A stretch of DNA of 64,000 bases, from positions 930,001-994,000 of the forward strand of contig JAXQJY010000029.1 of NCBI GenBank assembly GCA_037042185.1. Reading direction: 5' to 3'. The position numbers and the translations under genes are program-made. Below the pieces are notes generated by a model. The model did not search any database and was not told where the DNA came from. It saw nothing but the letters and a program-made list of their open reading frames with translations. Below are positions 20,881-32,700 of the stretch, piece by piece. Numbering within the stretch: the stretch's first letter is position 1; the number at the start of each line of letters is the position of its first letter. Source of the DNA: Sordariomycetes sp. S80-01Y. Lineage: Eukaryota > Ascomycota > Sordariomycetes.

Positions 20881-22869
20881 TGCGGTGGGTTTTGGGGTAA
20901 GACTTTTCGAGGTCCGAGAAGGCTCGCTCAGGCAGCTGCAGCAACCCGGGCGCTATAATATTTGCATTCGCATGAGAATGGGTGCGCAGAGTATCGTGAT
21001 CCGACTATTGGGCAGTATCGAAGCTCGTGAGAGGTTGTCAGTTGAGGTACGAAGTCGCGATGCTGTTGTAGAGATACGCGTGTGGGTGACTAAGCGGCAT
21101 ACGCCTCGGACCCCTGTTGCTGTCGCATACCTAATAGACTACCTATCTGAACTAGGTGGTACGGACTACTATTAACAGTAAACGTCAAAATTCCTGATTA
21201 TTACCCTCAGAGTTCCGCAATCATGATGAATCCGCCGGTTGCGACACTTACTTTCCTCACTTTTCTCCTTCGAGGGAACTTTCCTAATGGCTCGCTGAGC
21301 GTACTTTCCCACTGACCCCTGTAAGCCAGGTCAAGTCTGTTCACACAATGGTACCAGATTTACGAGCGAGAAAGTCACGAACAGGTCTGGACGACCGCAG
21401 ATGGATGTTGGATGAAGCTTTGTGAGTAGAATGGGGTATGGAAAATACCCTGCGATATCGGAATTTGGAGTAAGGTAGCGTGCATCCACACGACGGCATC
21501 TCGCCAAGATAGGACAATGAGATCGAAAAGGGACTCATGTAGATAGCATATTTTGAATTGTCTCTAGATCTCTATGACTCTGGAAACAGGTATCAAGAGA
21601 CGGCATTCGTGCCCCCTGGACCTCGCACCGGGAAAAGGGGGCCACCGCGACCTTGACCTGTACAGTGTGGAACCCGTAGGAGAATCAGAACTGAGCCACT
21701 CACTGCAATTCTCATTTCTTTTATTCCTACAAGATATAATGGGGAATTTTTTGAGAAAATATTTCCGGCCAGTGATGAGGATACTGGTTCTGAGAGGCCA
21801 GTATACTGTAAGGGCTGTGCAGCTCTTCCTGCTCGTGGGTTACCACAGCCCACATACATAAGTAGGAAAGGCGATACTTCAACATGAAGCACGTCTATCG
21901 CCTGTGGGAGCGTCTGGAAAAATCAAGAAGCAGTGGTGACTGAGCAATAGTTTCGCGAGGAGGCTCTCAAATGCTTCTCTTCCTTTTCAAACCTGAGGAT
22001 GCCAGGATGGGCTTGGATCGATGCACTTTCGAGAGGAACTAGGAAGCCTTCTAGAAGGAAATACTTTCGATGATTATCTTTTGAATTCCAACACTCTCCG
22101 AACACCAAAGAATGAGCGAAGTTGGCAGAAGAGAAACTCAAGGCAAGAGGACATGGTCCAGAAGCGCCTAATATGGAGGCGTCAAGGCAGCCACAGAAGC
22201 GAGCAAGGCTCTTCACGCTGCCTAAATGGCTCCAGCTGTCACTGTCAGATTCTGATATCAAGATGAGTATGAATGGGAGGAAGCATTCTGGTTGCCAGGA
22301 AGGAGTAAGGTGTAGTAGCGGGGGCGGCGGGAACATTGGCAGGAGCTGCGATAACAGACCGGCGACCAGGGCTGAGGCTACCTTTCGGAGCAGGAGCTCC
22401 AGATCCATCATAGTAGCCTTATTCCACGCCCAAATTGAATGAATAAGGCAATAGGCTAACTCTACCCTTCACTTTACTTAGATCAGCCGAGTGGCTCTCC
22501 GAAGACCCAACTGACTTGATCCCTGATGACTCCGTGCTTGTGAACCGTAGTCCCTTGAGCTCACTCGAGCTGGAGGTCTGGAACTGTGAGGACGGACAGA
22601 CCCTGTGCTGTGTTCCCTATGAAATGAGGCAGGAGTGAGCAAGTTTTTGTGCATGGGTCAGATAGGGAAGGCACGTCGCGTCTAGATGCTTCCTGGTAGT
22701 GGAGACCGAGCCCTCATCGATGGCCTCCAGCCCCGACGCTTCAGAGAACGAGAAAGGAGTGACAAATACGAAGACATCTTGTGGCTCCCGCAGCCATCGC
22801 GTGGGAAGAGTTCCTTCCGTCAGGTTTAAGGAGGGAGGAAAGAGCGTGAGGGCGATACTGACATGATCC

Positions 22870-23370
22870 TGGGAGTATAAAACGCGGTCTCCAATCGTCA
22901 CCTGTCCTCGTCCTCCTCAACTTCATCATCAACTCCAACCGTCAACAACCAACGGCGTTTTCAAAAATGGCAATTCTACCCCCTTCGTTGGCCAGCGGCC
23001 TCTCTTTCAATCATCTCGCCATTCAGGGACTCAGCAGTCGATGAGATCCACTGGATCTTGAGGGTGGCACACCGCTCTCGTACATCGATGGTCATCATAG
23101 TCCTCGCGACCGAGGGTTCCTGGGCCTTGTAGTGCAATCCAACGCTTCTGAAGTGATTGCACACTAGGGACTAGAGCTTCAATCTCTTTTCCTGAACCCA
23201 GCCAAGGCCAGATCAATTCCCAGCAGTAGTGGTGGTTTCGTCATTGGCGAACTATTCGGTTCAAATGACTTTGCGGCGCCACCGAGACGCCAAAGTCGTA
23301 CTGTACATTTTGTTGTGAATGTGTGAAGTTTTGTGAGGAGATAGGGGTTTATATACCTTGGAGGGTGCTC
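22870..23370. pseudogene. Two facing promoter-like segments around a decayed locus
   Basis: On the plus strand GAGTATAAAAC near 22870 is followed by a CT/CAAC-rich leader and CAAAAATGGC at 22962-22971, a textbook fungal start. The frame from that ATG closes after 25 codons, although similar-looking coding text continues in the same frame after the break. On the minus strand CCTATATAAACC near 23355 leads into a CAACAAAATG start whose frame is also short. The two would-be genes overlap, so at most one was real. I do not recognise the product. The locus is broken in at least two places in the plus-strand reading. Confidence 0.3.
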
Positions 23371-23589
23371 TGAATTGTCACGTGTGTTTCCAAATACCCC
23401 CCTTTTGACTTCAAATTCTCTTCAGCCTCCGCAGTGAAACCCATGCAAAATGGCCGACTGCCTAAAGTATCCTCCCATGTTGGAATTGGCTCGTGAAATT
23501 CGACGAAGTGTATCGCTAAGGCGAAGACTAATCTTATTTGGCTGTACCAGCTGTTCCCTTGCTCATCTTCATCCCCTATTCTGAGTCCA

Positions 23590-24275
23590 ATTCCAAGCCC
23601 GTCAAAACATGAAGTTCATCACCAAAATGGCCACGTCTTCAAAGTGGAGGATGACCCGGCTAATGTAAACTTCCGTAGAAGCATAACAACAATTGAGAAG
23701 ATCTGGAGGATAGGCTCAAAGATCTAGCTCTCTTTGCACCAGACTCTAACTATGACGGAGCCAAGTTGAGCCAGATCGCATGGCTCCCCAAGTCGAGCTC
23801 GTGTGTTGGTGAAATCTAGTGCAGGCTAACTTTCACTCAAAATGTCCAGTCTCAAAGATCGCTCTCCAATGAACAGAGCCAGAAGTCTCACTGCAAAATC
23901 AACATCAACGAACACAGACGACCGGGGGCTTTCAGGCTTGATGGTTACGGCGCCATTTCGACAGCCCGCCACTTTGGCTGTGGGCTGAAGTTTGATGCCG
24001 ATTGTATATACTCAGCCATTTGAATTCGCCAAGTGCTGTATAGCTGCCTCAAGCGTGGTGATTGCGGGTTCCGGGATGGCGACAGACTGGAGCTAGTTGG
24101 CCCCCCCGACTTTCCCCCATGCCATTTCTTCTTCCCTTCCGGGGTAAAACTACGGAATGCCGTAAAAGGTGCCACCTCTATTACTAGTAAGTCTGTCCCA
24201 GGATGTAAGCTTGTGCATAGAATTTGCGAATTTGATGTAGCCAACCGTCGGATCGCAGCCACAGCGATCAGCGCG
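23590..24275 (+). pseudogene. Interrupted coding-like stretch, unrecognised family
   Basis: Several plus-strand pieces read like protein rather than noise. One piece ends near 23815 and contains DRLKDLALFAPDSNYDGAKL. A long piece from about 23830 to 24275 is Cys-rich around residues HFGCGLKFDADC and YSCLKRGDCGFRDG. A GTGAAA...GCTAAC...TCCAG segment at about 23810-23850 could be a very short intron. The pieces are not in one uninterrupted frame, with about three interruptions. No known domain is recognised, so the gene, if it was one, is treated as a fossil of unknown identity. Confidence 0.3.
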
Positions 24276-26930
24276 TAGATGGTGCTAGGGATGACGCTGC
24301 ATCGTTCTTGATCGTGTGCAGAGGCTTCTTCTTATCAAGAAATCCAGAAAGAATCTTCTATACCACAAATACTGCAAATAGCCCGCAGACAAACGGGCAG
24401 AGGCCAGCCGTAAAATGACAACAAGACTGTAACCAAGGCGATTACACTCCTAGCTCATCCAGCTCGACGGCCGAGGGTCGTCGCCGTGCAGTACCAACAC
24501 CTAGGCGAGGTTGAGGTGAACGAACTCGCTACTTAGGAGACCACCGATGACGGGGTGCGGGGAGATCAACCCGGGCACACTGGAGGGCGGCATGATTGTA
24601 GTAGGTCCTGTTGACGATGGGTGTGACATGACGGTGAAGCCTAGGGCGATGACCTAGCAAGTCTCGAGGGTTCCTCGGCCCTGAGATGTGACAGAGACCT
24701 GCGATATAGTCAAGAAGCCCTACGTCGTCCCAATATCGCAGCCTAGGCAGAGCGCTAAGGTTACCTTCCTTCTTCACCGATCACAACGTAAATTAAAAGC
24801 GCTAGTGATCTGATGCACGGGCTCCATCACTACAATATCGAGGTTGGAGCCGTCGGTGTAGTTTCTCACAGTCCCTCATTCCACACATCGTCAGCCAAGG
24901 AACGAGTAAACTCTGCGTCGTAATCGCTTCAATCCAACGAAACCGGAATTGACTTTTTCTCGCCAACCTCAAAAACAAGCACCGGGCCATTCGGGTGCCA
25001 AGACGGCGATCGCCTTGTCACAGGGAATTACCGTCTGGCCGAGCGGCACTTATCATGGACCGAAATCTGCACATGACGGCATGACGTCCGTTCCATGTGC
25101 GCGTATCCTCTGCCCTATCGGCATTTCCACTGGCCGAGGCTCGAAAAATTCTTGACCGAAAACTTCCTGCGCTCGGGCTTGTTAGTTCGCCGAGCCCGTT
25201 GGAAGCTTGTTTGACGTCCGACACCATGTGGGGGATCACGGATGGACCGGAATGGACGGGACGGGATTCGTCAGAGAGGCTGACCGACCAAGGGAGAGAG
25301 AGTATGATGCTAATACTGTGGGTAAAGAAAACAGAACGGAACGGTCCATCGAGCCCTTTGCTATGGACTCTCGTGGGTGCAAGGTACGAAGTAATGACCC
25401 ATACGCGTATCTGCACTCAGACCAAGGACCTGTGCGAGCGAGATGCACTCAGAACGCAGTAGCAAGTTGAGCCCGAAGAAGGAAGCTCACAGTAACTTGG
25501 CTTATAGCCCAGCAGAACTACATGCTCTCACGAGAGAGTAATTCCTCTGCAGCTGCAGAATTAAATAAGCGACGCCGGATTCCCGGGTCTGCTGACCTTC
25601 GAGGAGCGCCCGCCCCCCTATCCGCAGGAGCCGGCGCAGAGTCATCGTCGGGGTCGGCAGTCAGCAGCCTCACTTGCAGCGCAGACAGGCGCGCGGGAAG
25701 GAATCTCTTGTGGGGGCAAAGTTTGCGCCGTTGCTCCCGTGGGCTGCCTGATGTGATTTTCCAAACAAACTCCGCCAGCAGTTTCGTCGGACGCGCTGTG
25801 CAGGCTCGAGAAGAGCCTTGTTGAATATACGCAGAGCTGGGCATACATCCAACCCTTGGCAAGGCCAAGCATCAAACATCGGGACCATGCAGGGGATAGG
25901 TTGATACACGGATGCAGACAAAACAATCGTGGTCAATCATCGTGGCTAATCGGCGTCTGGCCCCAGTCCAGTGTATGCCATCGCTCTGATGCGCAATAGC
26001 CAAGACCCCGAGCGCGAACCCCGATGCGGAGTTTGCTTGGCTGGCATTCCCTCGCCAACCCCTAAAAAGCCCAGACAGCGACCTCTCAAAAGTCAGCCCA
26101 TTTTGTCGTCCCGAATGTCTTTGGGTTGCAATTGGCAGGGCCCCTCATTTCCCTACTAGGCTCAGTCTGAAAGGGCTGGCGGCTGCACCACCTGCAGAGC
26201 ACCACTGGCACACACCAACCCCTGTCTTGAATTGGTGTGGTATCTGTGCGACTGAGGTGAGCAAAGTGGTCTTATGAAGGAGCTTCGGCTGACTTGTTAG
26301 CTCTCACCTCGCACTTTGTGGCTTACCACCGTTACAAGCTCCATCGCGACCGAAGCCCGTTTCTTTCTCTCTTCTTCGCTCGTCTGTGACTCCCAGCCGA
26401 AGAAGCTGGCATCGAGAAGCCTGCAGCGCATGGGGCGATCCGGAGCCTCGAATCCCGCACCAGCCGTCTCCCTCGCACTACGACCACGTCGCCACGAGAC
26501 TCAAGGACTCACCAGCTCGCTGTTGTCCTACACACAAGCGACGCGATACAATCTTAAAATCCGTGACCCTGTTCCTTTGCCTACCACTGCGCGTCGGATT
26601 CCTAGCCGTCAACATCTCTCATCGACTCTTGACATCCAAATCCGGCGAAGCACAGCTCGACACCTACACGTACATGACGCCTGGCGACTAGCTCCCTGCG
26701 AGTCTCATAAAGGCTCGCCTTATTCGTCTTTACGCGAAGAAGCGCAATAAACTCTTGGCCGTCGACAGTCGAGTCGAGACCGAGACTTGTCGTTCCAGCA
26801 TCTAGTAAAGGCGCCTTCCTGCTGCCAACCATCTCATCCAGAGTTCATGGCTACGGCAGGGAGTCGCCTACCTACCCGCCGCAATCTCAACCCGGCGTGA
26901 CCGCTTGCGACTTCACTTTGAGGACGCGCT

Positions 26931-28685
26931 ATGTTCGTCCATGCGGGCGCCAGTCTCCATGGCCACGAGTTGAAGCGAGAACCGTCACCGTCACAACTTC
27001 CTATGAACCGACCGGTACCACTTCTTCGATCTGCCCTACGACCGCTCAGTGATACCCATACACCGACTAGACACCACAACGCGAACAAACACGCTCGCTT
27101 TTCATTACCTTCGAATTCTCCCACGGACTTTGCCTCTGGACGACGCTCATTTACCGAACCCATTCTTCCATCATCTTCACTCCCAGCCTCACCCGCGACA
27201 ACAGACCCTCCAGCGGACTTCGTCTCTCCGACTACCTTTTGTTTCCGCCCTCAATTTCTCCGTCCAGCTTCAGACCCTGCGGTTAGATTTCGCGAACCGA
27301 CGCCTACGATGGCCTCGAGGCTGTCCGCTGCCGCATCCGTCTCGACGGTCCCGAGCGAGGACGACGAGTCTGTTGCAAGCTCGGACGTTAGCGAATATAC
27401 GCTCGATTCGTCAACTAGAAGGCGACGACTGAGAAGGGAGCAAAAGCAGGTAACTCAGTACAGACTTGCGGTCCCTCCACCGCAGCGGAAGTCGAGGCCG
27501 CGGAGCTTGATCCACTTTCGACCGCCTATGCTTCTGCAACTGCAACGGATCGACGTCAAAAGGGGCGTACCCGCTTTCGACGTCCTGCCCCCGAGCATCG
27601 CTTCTTCGAGCCTATTGGTACCACGACTAGCGCAGCGTTTGCGGGCGAAGCCAACGCTGGGGCCTGATGACCTTGTTGTCGTTCGCAGCGAGGACTATAA
27701 AAGTGACTCGCCTGCAGACTCGAACAACGCTCGTTTGGAAAGCCGGGATCTCATGGGCATCATCAGCCCATTACCTGACTTGGGCGAAGATGTCGCCGAG
27801 ATCGTGATGGGCGACGGCTCGGTTTGGACCACGAGTCTGCAGCCCAATGGTGCTTATGAGTTCAAAAGTACTGATGGCAACGGCATCACAAGGACAGCCC
27901 GGTGGGCGAAGTCAAAGGGCGTACCTAGAAGAGAATCCGGGACCCCGACAAGCACTGATTTCCCGGCGCCCGAGCCGCGATGGACATTCAGCGTCTTGAG
28001 TCCCTCAACCAAACGACATCCTATCATGGGAACACTGAATCCAGACAACCTTATCGTTTACGATACCTACCGTTCCCTGTCAGCATCTAGCAGTCGCCAT
28101 CCCCCGACGAGACCCTTTCCCGTTCCAGGTGATGCTGCCGCCACGAGCACCTCAACGAGCGATGAGAGGGTCCATCGCGTAACCCCGGACGAGTACAAGA
28201 AACTCATGATTGTGACGGCGACATGGATCAAGATGCGGCTCCAGAAGGGGTCAGGGTCAGCTTCCGCGAACCCAAAGCGACGAAACAGCATGCACTGCAG
28301 CGCCGATAGCACAGGTAGTGTCACCGAGCGACGTCGAACCTTTCCATTCACCAGAGATTCTGATCGATCCTCGCCGCGGCCGTCGCTTAGCACTTTACGT
28401 GTGGGTGACGGACAGGCGCAAGCCTGTGCGCCAGGGGCCTCTCAGCCTGACACTCCGAGGCGACACATGTCCACTGGAGCAGCATACATGCGCCGTCGCA
28501 GGATGGAGACCGACAGCTTCGGCGAGGCCAAGTCAGTGGAGGAGAAGTTGCGGGACAACGGGCTGCAGCCGGTGGTCAAGACTAAAGAGCCTGGCAGCGA
28601 GGATGAGGGGACTGCGTCATGCCGGATCAAAGTGCGCAGATTAACGCAAAAGCTCTTCCATAGGAAAGCGGTTGCGGCCAAGTAG
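26931..28685 (+). CDS. Serine/arginine-rich fungal protein of unknown function
   Basis: This is an open frame of 584 residues. Low-complexity Ser/Pro/Arg sequence covers the first 170 residues. A more ordered part at about 180-400 includes the basic strip RRRRLRREQKQ, DLVVVRSEDYKS and the stretch EIVMGDGSVWTTSLQPNGAY. A helical KKLMIVTATWIKMRLQKG lies near 425, and the C terminus is basic with VRRLTQKLFHRK. The start is uncertain: ATGs at 26931, 27003 and 27309 are in frame, and the last, ACGATGGCC, has the best context and would leave 458 residues. I recognise no domain. The composition suggests a cytosolic or nuclear phosphoprotein, which is inference. BLM10 lies 1 kb downstream in the same direction. 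Confidence 0.7.
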   Translation: MFVHAGASLHGHELKREPSPSQLPMNRPVPLLRSALRPLSDTHTPTRHHNANKHARFSLPSNSPTDFASGRRSFTEPILPSSSLPASPATTDPPADFVSPTTFCFRPQFLRPASDPAVRFREPTPTMASRLSAAASVSTVPSEDDESVASSDVSEYTLDSSTRRRRLRREQKQVTQYRLAVPPPQRKSRPRSLIHFRPPMLLQLQRIDVKRGVPAFDVLPPSIASSSLLVPRLAQRLRAKPTLGPDDLVVVRSEDYKSDSPADSNNARLESRDLMGIISPLPDLGEDVAEIVMGDGSVWTTSLQPNGAYEFKSTDGNGITRTARWAKSKGVPRRESGTPTSTDFPAPEPRWTFSVLSPSTKRHPIMGTLNPDNLIVYDTYRSLSASSSRHPPTRPFPVPGDAAATSTSTSDERVHRVTPDEYKKLMIVTATWIKMRLQKGSGSASANPKRRNSMHCSADSTGSVTERRRTFPFTRDSDRSSPRPSLSTLRVGDGQAQACAPGASQPDTPRRHMSTGAAYMRRRRMETDSFGEAKSVEEKLRDNGLQPVVKTKEPGSEDEGTASCRIKVRRLTQKLFHRKAVAAK

Positions 28686-29724
28686 GAAATTTGCAGTATA
28701 GATGTAGATCTGATACCTGACATCAACTTGTCGAAATTGTGTACATGGCATCCCGTGTCGCGTGAGTGGAAGGGAAGCGGCTAAGATTTGACGGGAGTGG
28801 GGGAGTGCGGAGTGAGGTGGGCCTCGATGAATGCGCGTCACTGATGCAGGGCGACGGGAAGACCCCTTCAAGTGTGACCATGACTCCGAGTCCTGGTCCT
28901 CCCTGACAATTCGGAATAAGCTTAGCACAGCCGTAGGTGTGTGATGAGGTCTTCGATGCGATTGCCCCGGCGCTTCGGGCCCTTAGTAATAAGGTAATGA
29001 TGGCAGAGAACGTGTGGCCCGCCGTAGTACCTGCGTCATCGTTGAAGGCGCACGGTCGTCCCCATTCGAAAACGGATGCGGGCGATGGAAGACAAAGCGA
29101 GCGTGTCTATCAGTGTATTCAATTGTCTTGTAACGGTCGATACGACGAAATCCAGGAATGCTGAGTGTCCGAAGTGTCAGGGTGACCGAATTGCTTGTAG
29201 TACTAAGTCCGATGCTGACTGATGCGGATTTCAGTTCCAGGGTCCAGCAGGCTGCCCTCAGTGAACATCATCACTCCCCAGCTCCCACGGCTAAGGTGGG
29301 GAGACTCATCATCACCGGCTGCCTTGACAACAACAATCACCCGACCATTCGTCTGCCCTTTTGCTCCGCCAATTCCTTCCTGGTGGCATCGACGTCGGCC
29401 TCGACTGAGTCGATTTGAAGCCTACAAAAGCCACTGCTCCTGCACGCTGGCGACCCGCTTCTCTTATTCCTTTCAACGCAGTGCTTTTTCTTAGGGCTTG
29501 GAGCTGAGCTGAGCTCTGGAGCTGCACGTCCCTCCCACGTACTTCAACGACTCCGCCAAGCGCAACCGTGCAAAGCTCTGGCGACGTCGCGATAGTCAGC
29601 TTCTATCGAATTATATGCGAGAAGCCCAATTCGAGAACCTGCCCACCATCGCCCCCGCGATCCTAGCTGTCGCCGACGTCACCCGCCCAACCTTCACCGA
29701 CGGCCAAGTGGCCAGCTCGCCATC
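28686..29724. promoter_or_regulatory. Promoter region of BLM10
   Basis: About 1 kb between two plus-strand genes. A pyrimidine-rich stretch near 29440-29490 and GGAGCTGAGCTGAGCTCTGGAGCTG near 29500 precede the probable BLM10 leader. No coding sequence is supported. Confidence 0.45.
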
Positions 29725-32700
29725 ATGGACGAGAATCACGCCCCAGGCCACGAGACACCCTCCTTCCGCTCCGCTCCTCACGCCTCTCACCTCTTCAACA
29801 CCTCGTCGCCATACGAGCCCATATCCCGCGCCTCCTCCCCAGCCGTCTACCCGGGCGCCAAACGCCCCTCGTCCCCCTCCTCCCATCTCCACGACTCGAA
29901 GCGCTACCGTCCCCGAACGTTCGCCTACTTCGAACAGCTGCCATTCGACGTGGAAGCCGAGAGCGAACGGGATGAGGCCCTCAATGGTATTCTCAAACAG
30001 CTCTACATCGCAGTCAAGGCTGAAGATTTCAGTCCCGGTGCGCTGCACTGGACGCGCGAGCTCCATGCGTGGTTGAATCTGAAGTTCGAGATGACGAGGG
30101 AGACACGGGCTAGGTTGACGAGGTTGTATTACTCGTTGGCTCTGGCGCCGGGTCTGGATGCCTCTGCGTCAGATCGATTTCTCAGGATGGTGCTTACACT
30201 GACAAGGAAGAATCACTATTTGAAGCCTGGGGAGGATCTACTGCTGGATTGGCGACCCTTGTGGGAGGAAATAAAACCTTGGCTGTTTCCCGGAGAGGCT
30301 GGCTCTCACCAGGCCGGAAGGCGTCGATCCGCCAAGCAGCTGTTGAAGCTTTGTCAACACGCGTGTCGTTACTTCGATCCCCGAGAGCGACGAGCGATGC
30401 TCGATGAGTTTCTGCCGTTTTTCAGCACCAATGACCTCCCGAATGCCTACATGGTCATCGGCTTGATCAATACGCTATTACCCGGACAACCCGCGCCAGA
30501 AGGCGAGGGCTGTCAACCAGCCGACTTCTTCCCGACCTTGTTCCATCTTTGGTCAATCATGAACCGGTCAAAGGTGTTTGATACCATGGCCATTGACCTG
30601 TTTTCTAGGATAGCAAGGGACCACCTTGACTGTCCGTACGTGCCGTTTGGGCCGCATGGTATCTTTACTAAGGAACAGTCGGACCTCTTGTTCACGGCTA
30701 TCCTGCGCTTAACCGGCATTCCCGTGGGCCAGTCCTCCTCGCCATACACGTCTCTGGACTACCTAGCAGGAAGTGGAATGTACCTGGAGAAGGACAAGAA
30801 GAAGCACCCAACAGCAACCATGATGGCGCGCTTCGTCTTGAAGTGTCTTTCGCCAAAGTGCCTAGAAGAGGAAGATTCAACCATGAAGAGCCTAGAAGGT
30901 CTTCTGGACTCCATAGAGACTTTCTTCCACCCCTCAAACCAGGGCGGCTGGTCTACCGTGCTTGGGCAGTTCGTATACACGTTAGCGGACGGCTTTGTCG
31001 CAAGATGGAATTGTGAGCAGAGCGGTGAGCTCGACATCCCCGAAGATCGCAAGATCAATGATGCCTTGAAGAAGCGGTTTGTCTCTGCGCTGAAGGAAGT
31101 CACTTTTATGGGCATGTTTGCGAAGAGCACCCGGGTCGCTAACTACTACTACGGCACGCTTCATAGCCTGGCTTATCTGGAACCAGACCTGGTACTTCCG
31201 GGAGCGTTGCAGCGCTTCTACCCTAGTTTACAGGGGCTGGTTGAGGTGCACAGAACGACTTCAAGTCTCAACGGATTGCAAATGATCGCCAACGTCCTCA
31301 CAAGGAACAAAGGCTACCGATGCCACATCACGGCACTGCTTGCCTTGGCACTTCCTGGCATTGACGCCAACGATCTGAACAAGACCCAATACACCCTCTC
31401 CTTCATTCAAACTGTGGCCTACAGCATACCCATGGTACCGCTCACTAAAGAGGAGGGTCACATCCACGATACCAGCCTTGCAATGCAGTGGGTGCAAGGC
31501 GAGATGGATCGGATGGAGCGTGAGGGACAGAACATCCAGATTAACTACAACGAGGAGCTCAGCGATGAGGAGGAAGCTAATATCCTACGATCATCAACTG
31601 CTGGGTTTGGCGAATTCCTGATCACGCTGCTGGGGAAGGTCTTTACGTTGCTGGAGAATCTGCCAGATTCGACTAACCTTCGAGGAGGGACGCCCGAGGA
31701 CTCGGTGATTAATGCTTTGCCCGCTGCCCTGACACCCCTCTTCTCGTCCCTATCTCCCGAGCTCTTCGACCTCACACTGGAGAAGCTTGCGACGTTCGTG
31801 TCGAGTCATGTCATTCACCAAGCCCGTGATGCCATGGCCTGGATCGTCAACGCGCTATGCAGGATCAATCCCGAGAAAACTCTCAAGGTCTTCGTTCCCA
31901 TGTGTATCGTCAACATTCGCAACGAGATCGACCAGAACAATGCTGCGTCAGACCGCACTACGGGCACCGATTATTTGCCGCGTGATCGAGCGCTGGTCTG
32001 GCATATAAGTATGCTCGCCATGACCGTGGTCCACGTTGGCCGGGAAGTTATGAAGTTCAAGGATGAATTGTTGGACATTGCCAAGTACATGCAAGAGAAG
32101 TGCCGGGGCTTGCCGACAATCTTGGTTTCCAACTATATCCATCACCTGTTGCTCAACCTCACTCACACCTACGCGATTGATCATTCTCTGTACGAGCCTT
32201 CGGTCATCGAGAGGGGCCTGGACATCAATGACTGGGGACGAACGACTCCACCCTCGGAGCTTACTATTCGATGGCACCAGCCTTCTCCTGAGGAGATCGA
32301 CTTTGCGGTCGAATTGTTCGAGGCACAGATCACTTCGGCATCGGAACATTTAAAGGCGTTGATGAGCGAGAACCCGCCAGTGAGCCGGACAGGAAAGAAC
32401 AAGGAGTGGTCCGATGAGTTTTCACAGATGATGCAGCAGATCAGATTGATCACCTCCGGAATGGCTGCATTGTTCGACCCGAAACGTGCTTCGGGGGAGA
32501 ACCCTGAGAGTAACGGAGGCGACAACAACATTGAGGATGACGTGGACCAAGAGATGGGTGACGATGATCCTCTGGCAGAAGTAGCCGAGGATGAGGAGCT
32601 GCGACCCCAGTTCCGCTATGAAGCTGGTTACGCTTTGAAGCCCTCGGATGCAGCATACACCAAGATCCACGCTTTGCGAGATGATCTGGGTGCTCTGTTG

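Larger units (their letters stand above)
20881..26930. other. Gene-poor region with decayed coding-like stretches
   Basis: About 6 kb without an intact gene I can defend. Promoter-like segments are visible at about 22870-22966 (plus) and 23310-23370 (minus), and coding-like frames on the plus strand at about 22120-22440 and 23590-24275 are interrupted. Elsewhere the frames are short and conflicting. No terminal repeats, target-site duplications, transposase or reverse-transcriptase motifs were recognised. The part after about 26.3 kb is probably promoter and leader of the next gene. A repeat-mutation (RIP) index could not be calculated by eye. Confidence 0.4.

Noticed and set aside
20881-26930. 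Retroelement or virus-like insertion
   Set aside because: No long terminal repeats, reverse transcriptase, integrase or capsid motifs were recognised; the region is described as a decayed interval of unknown origin.
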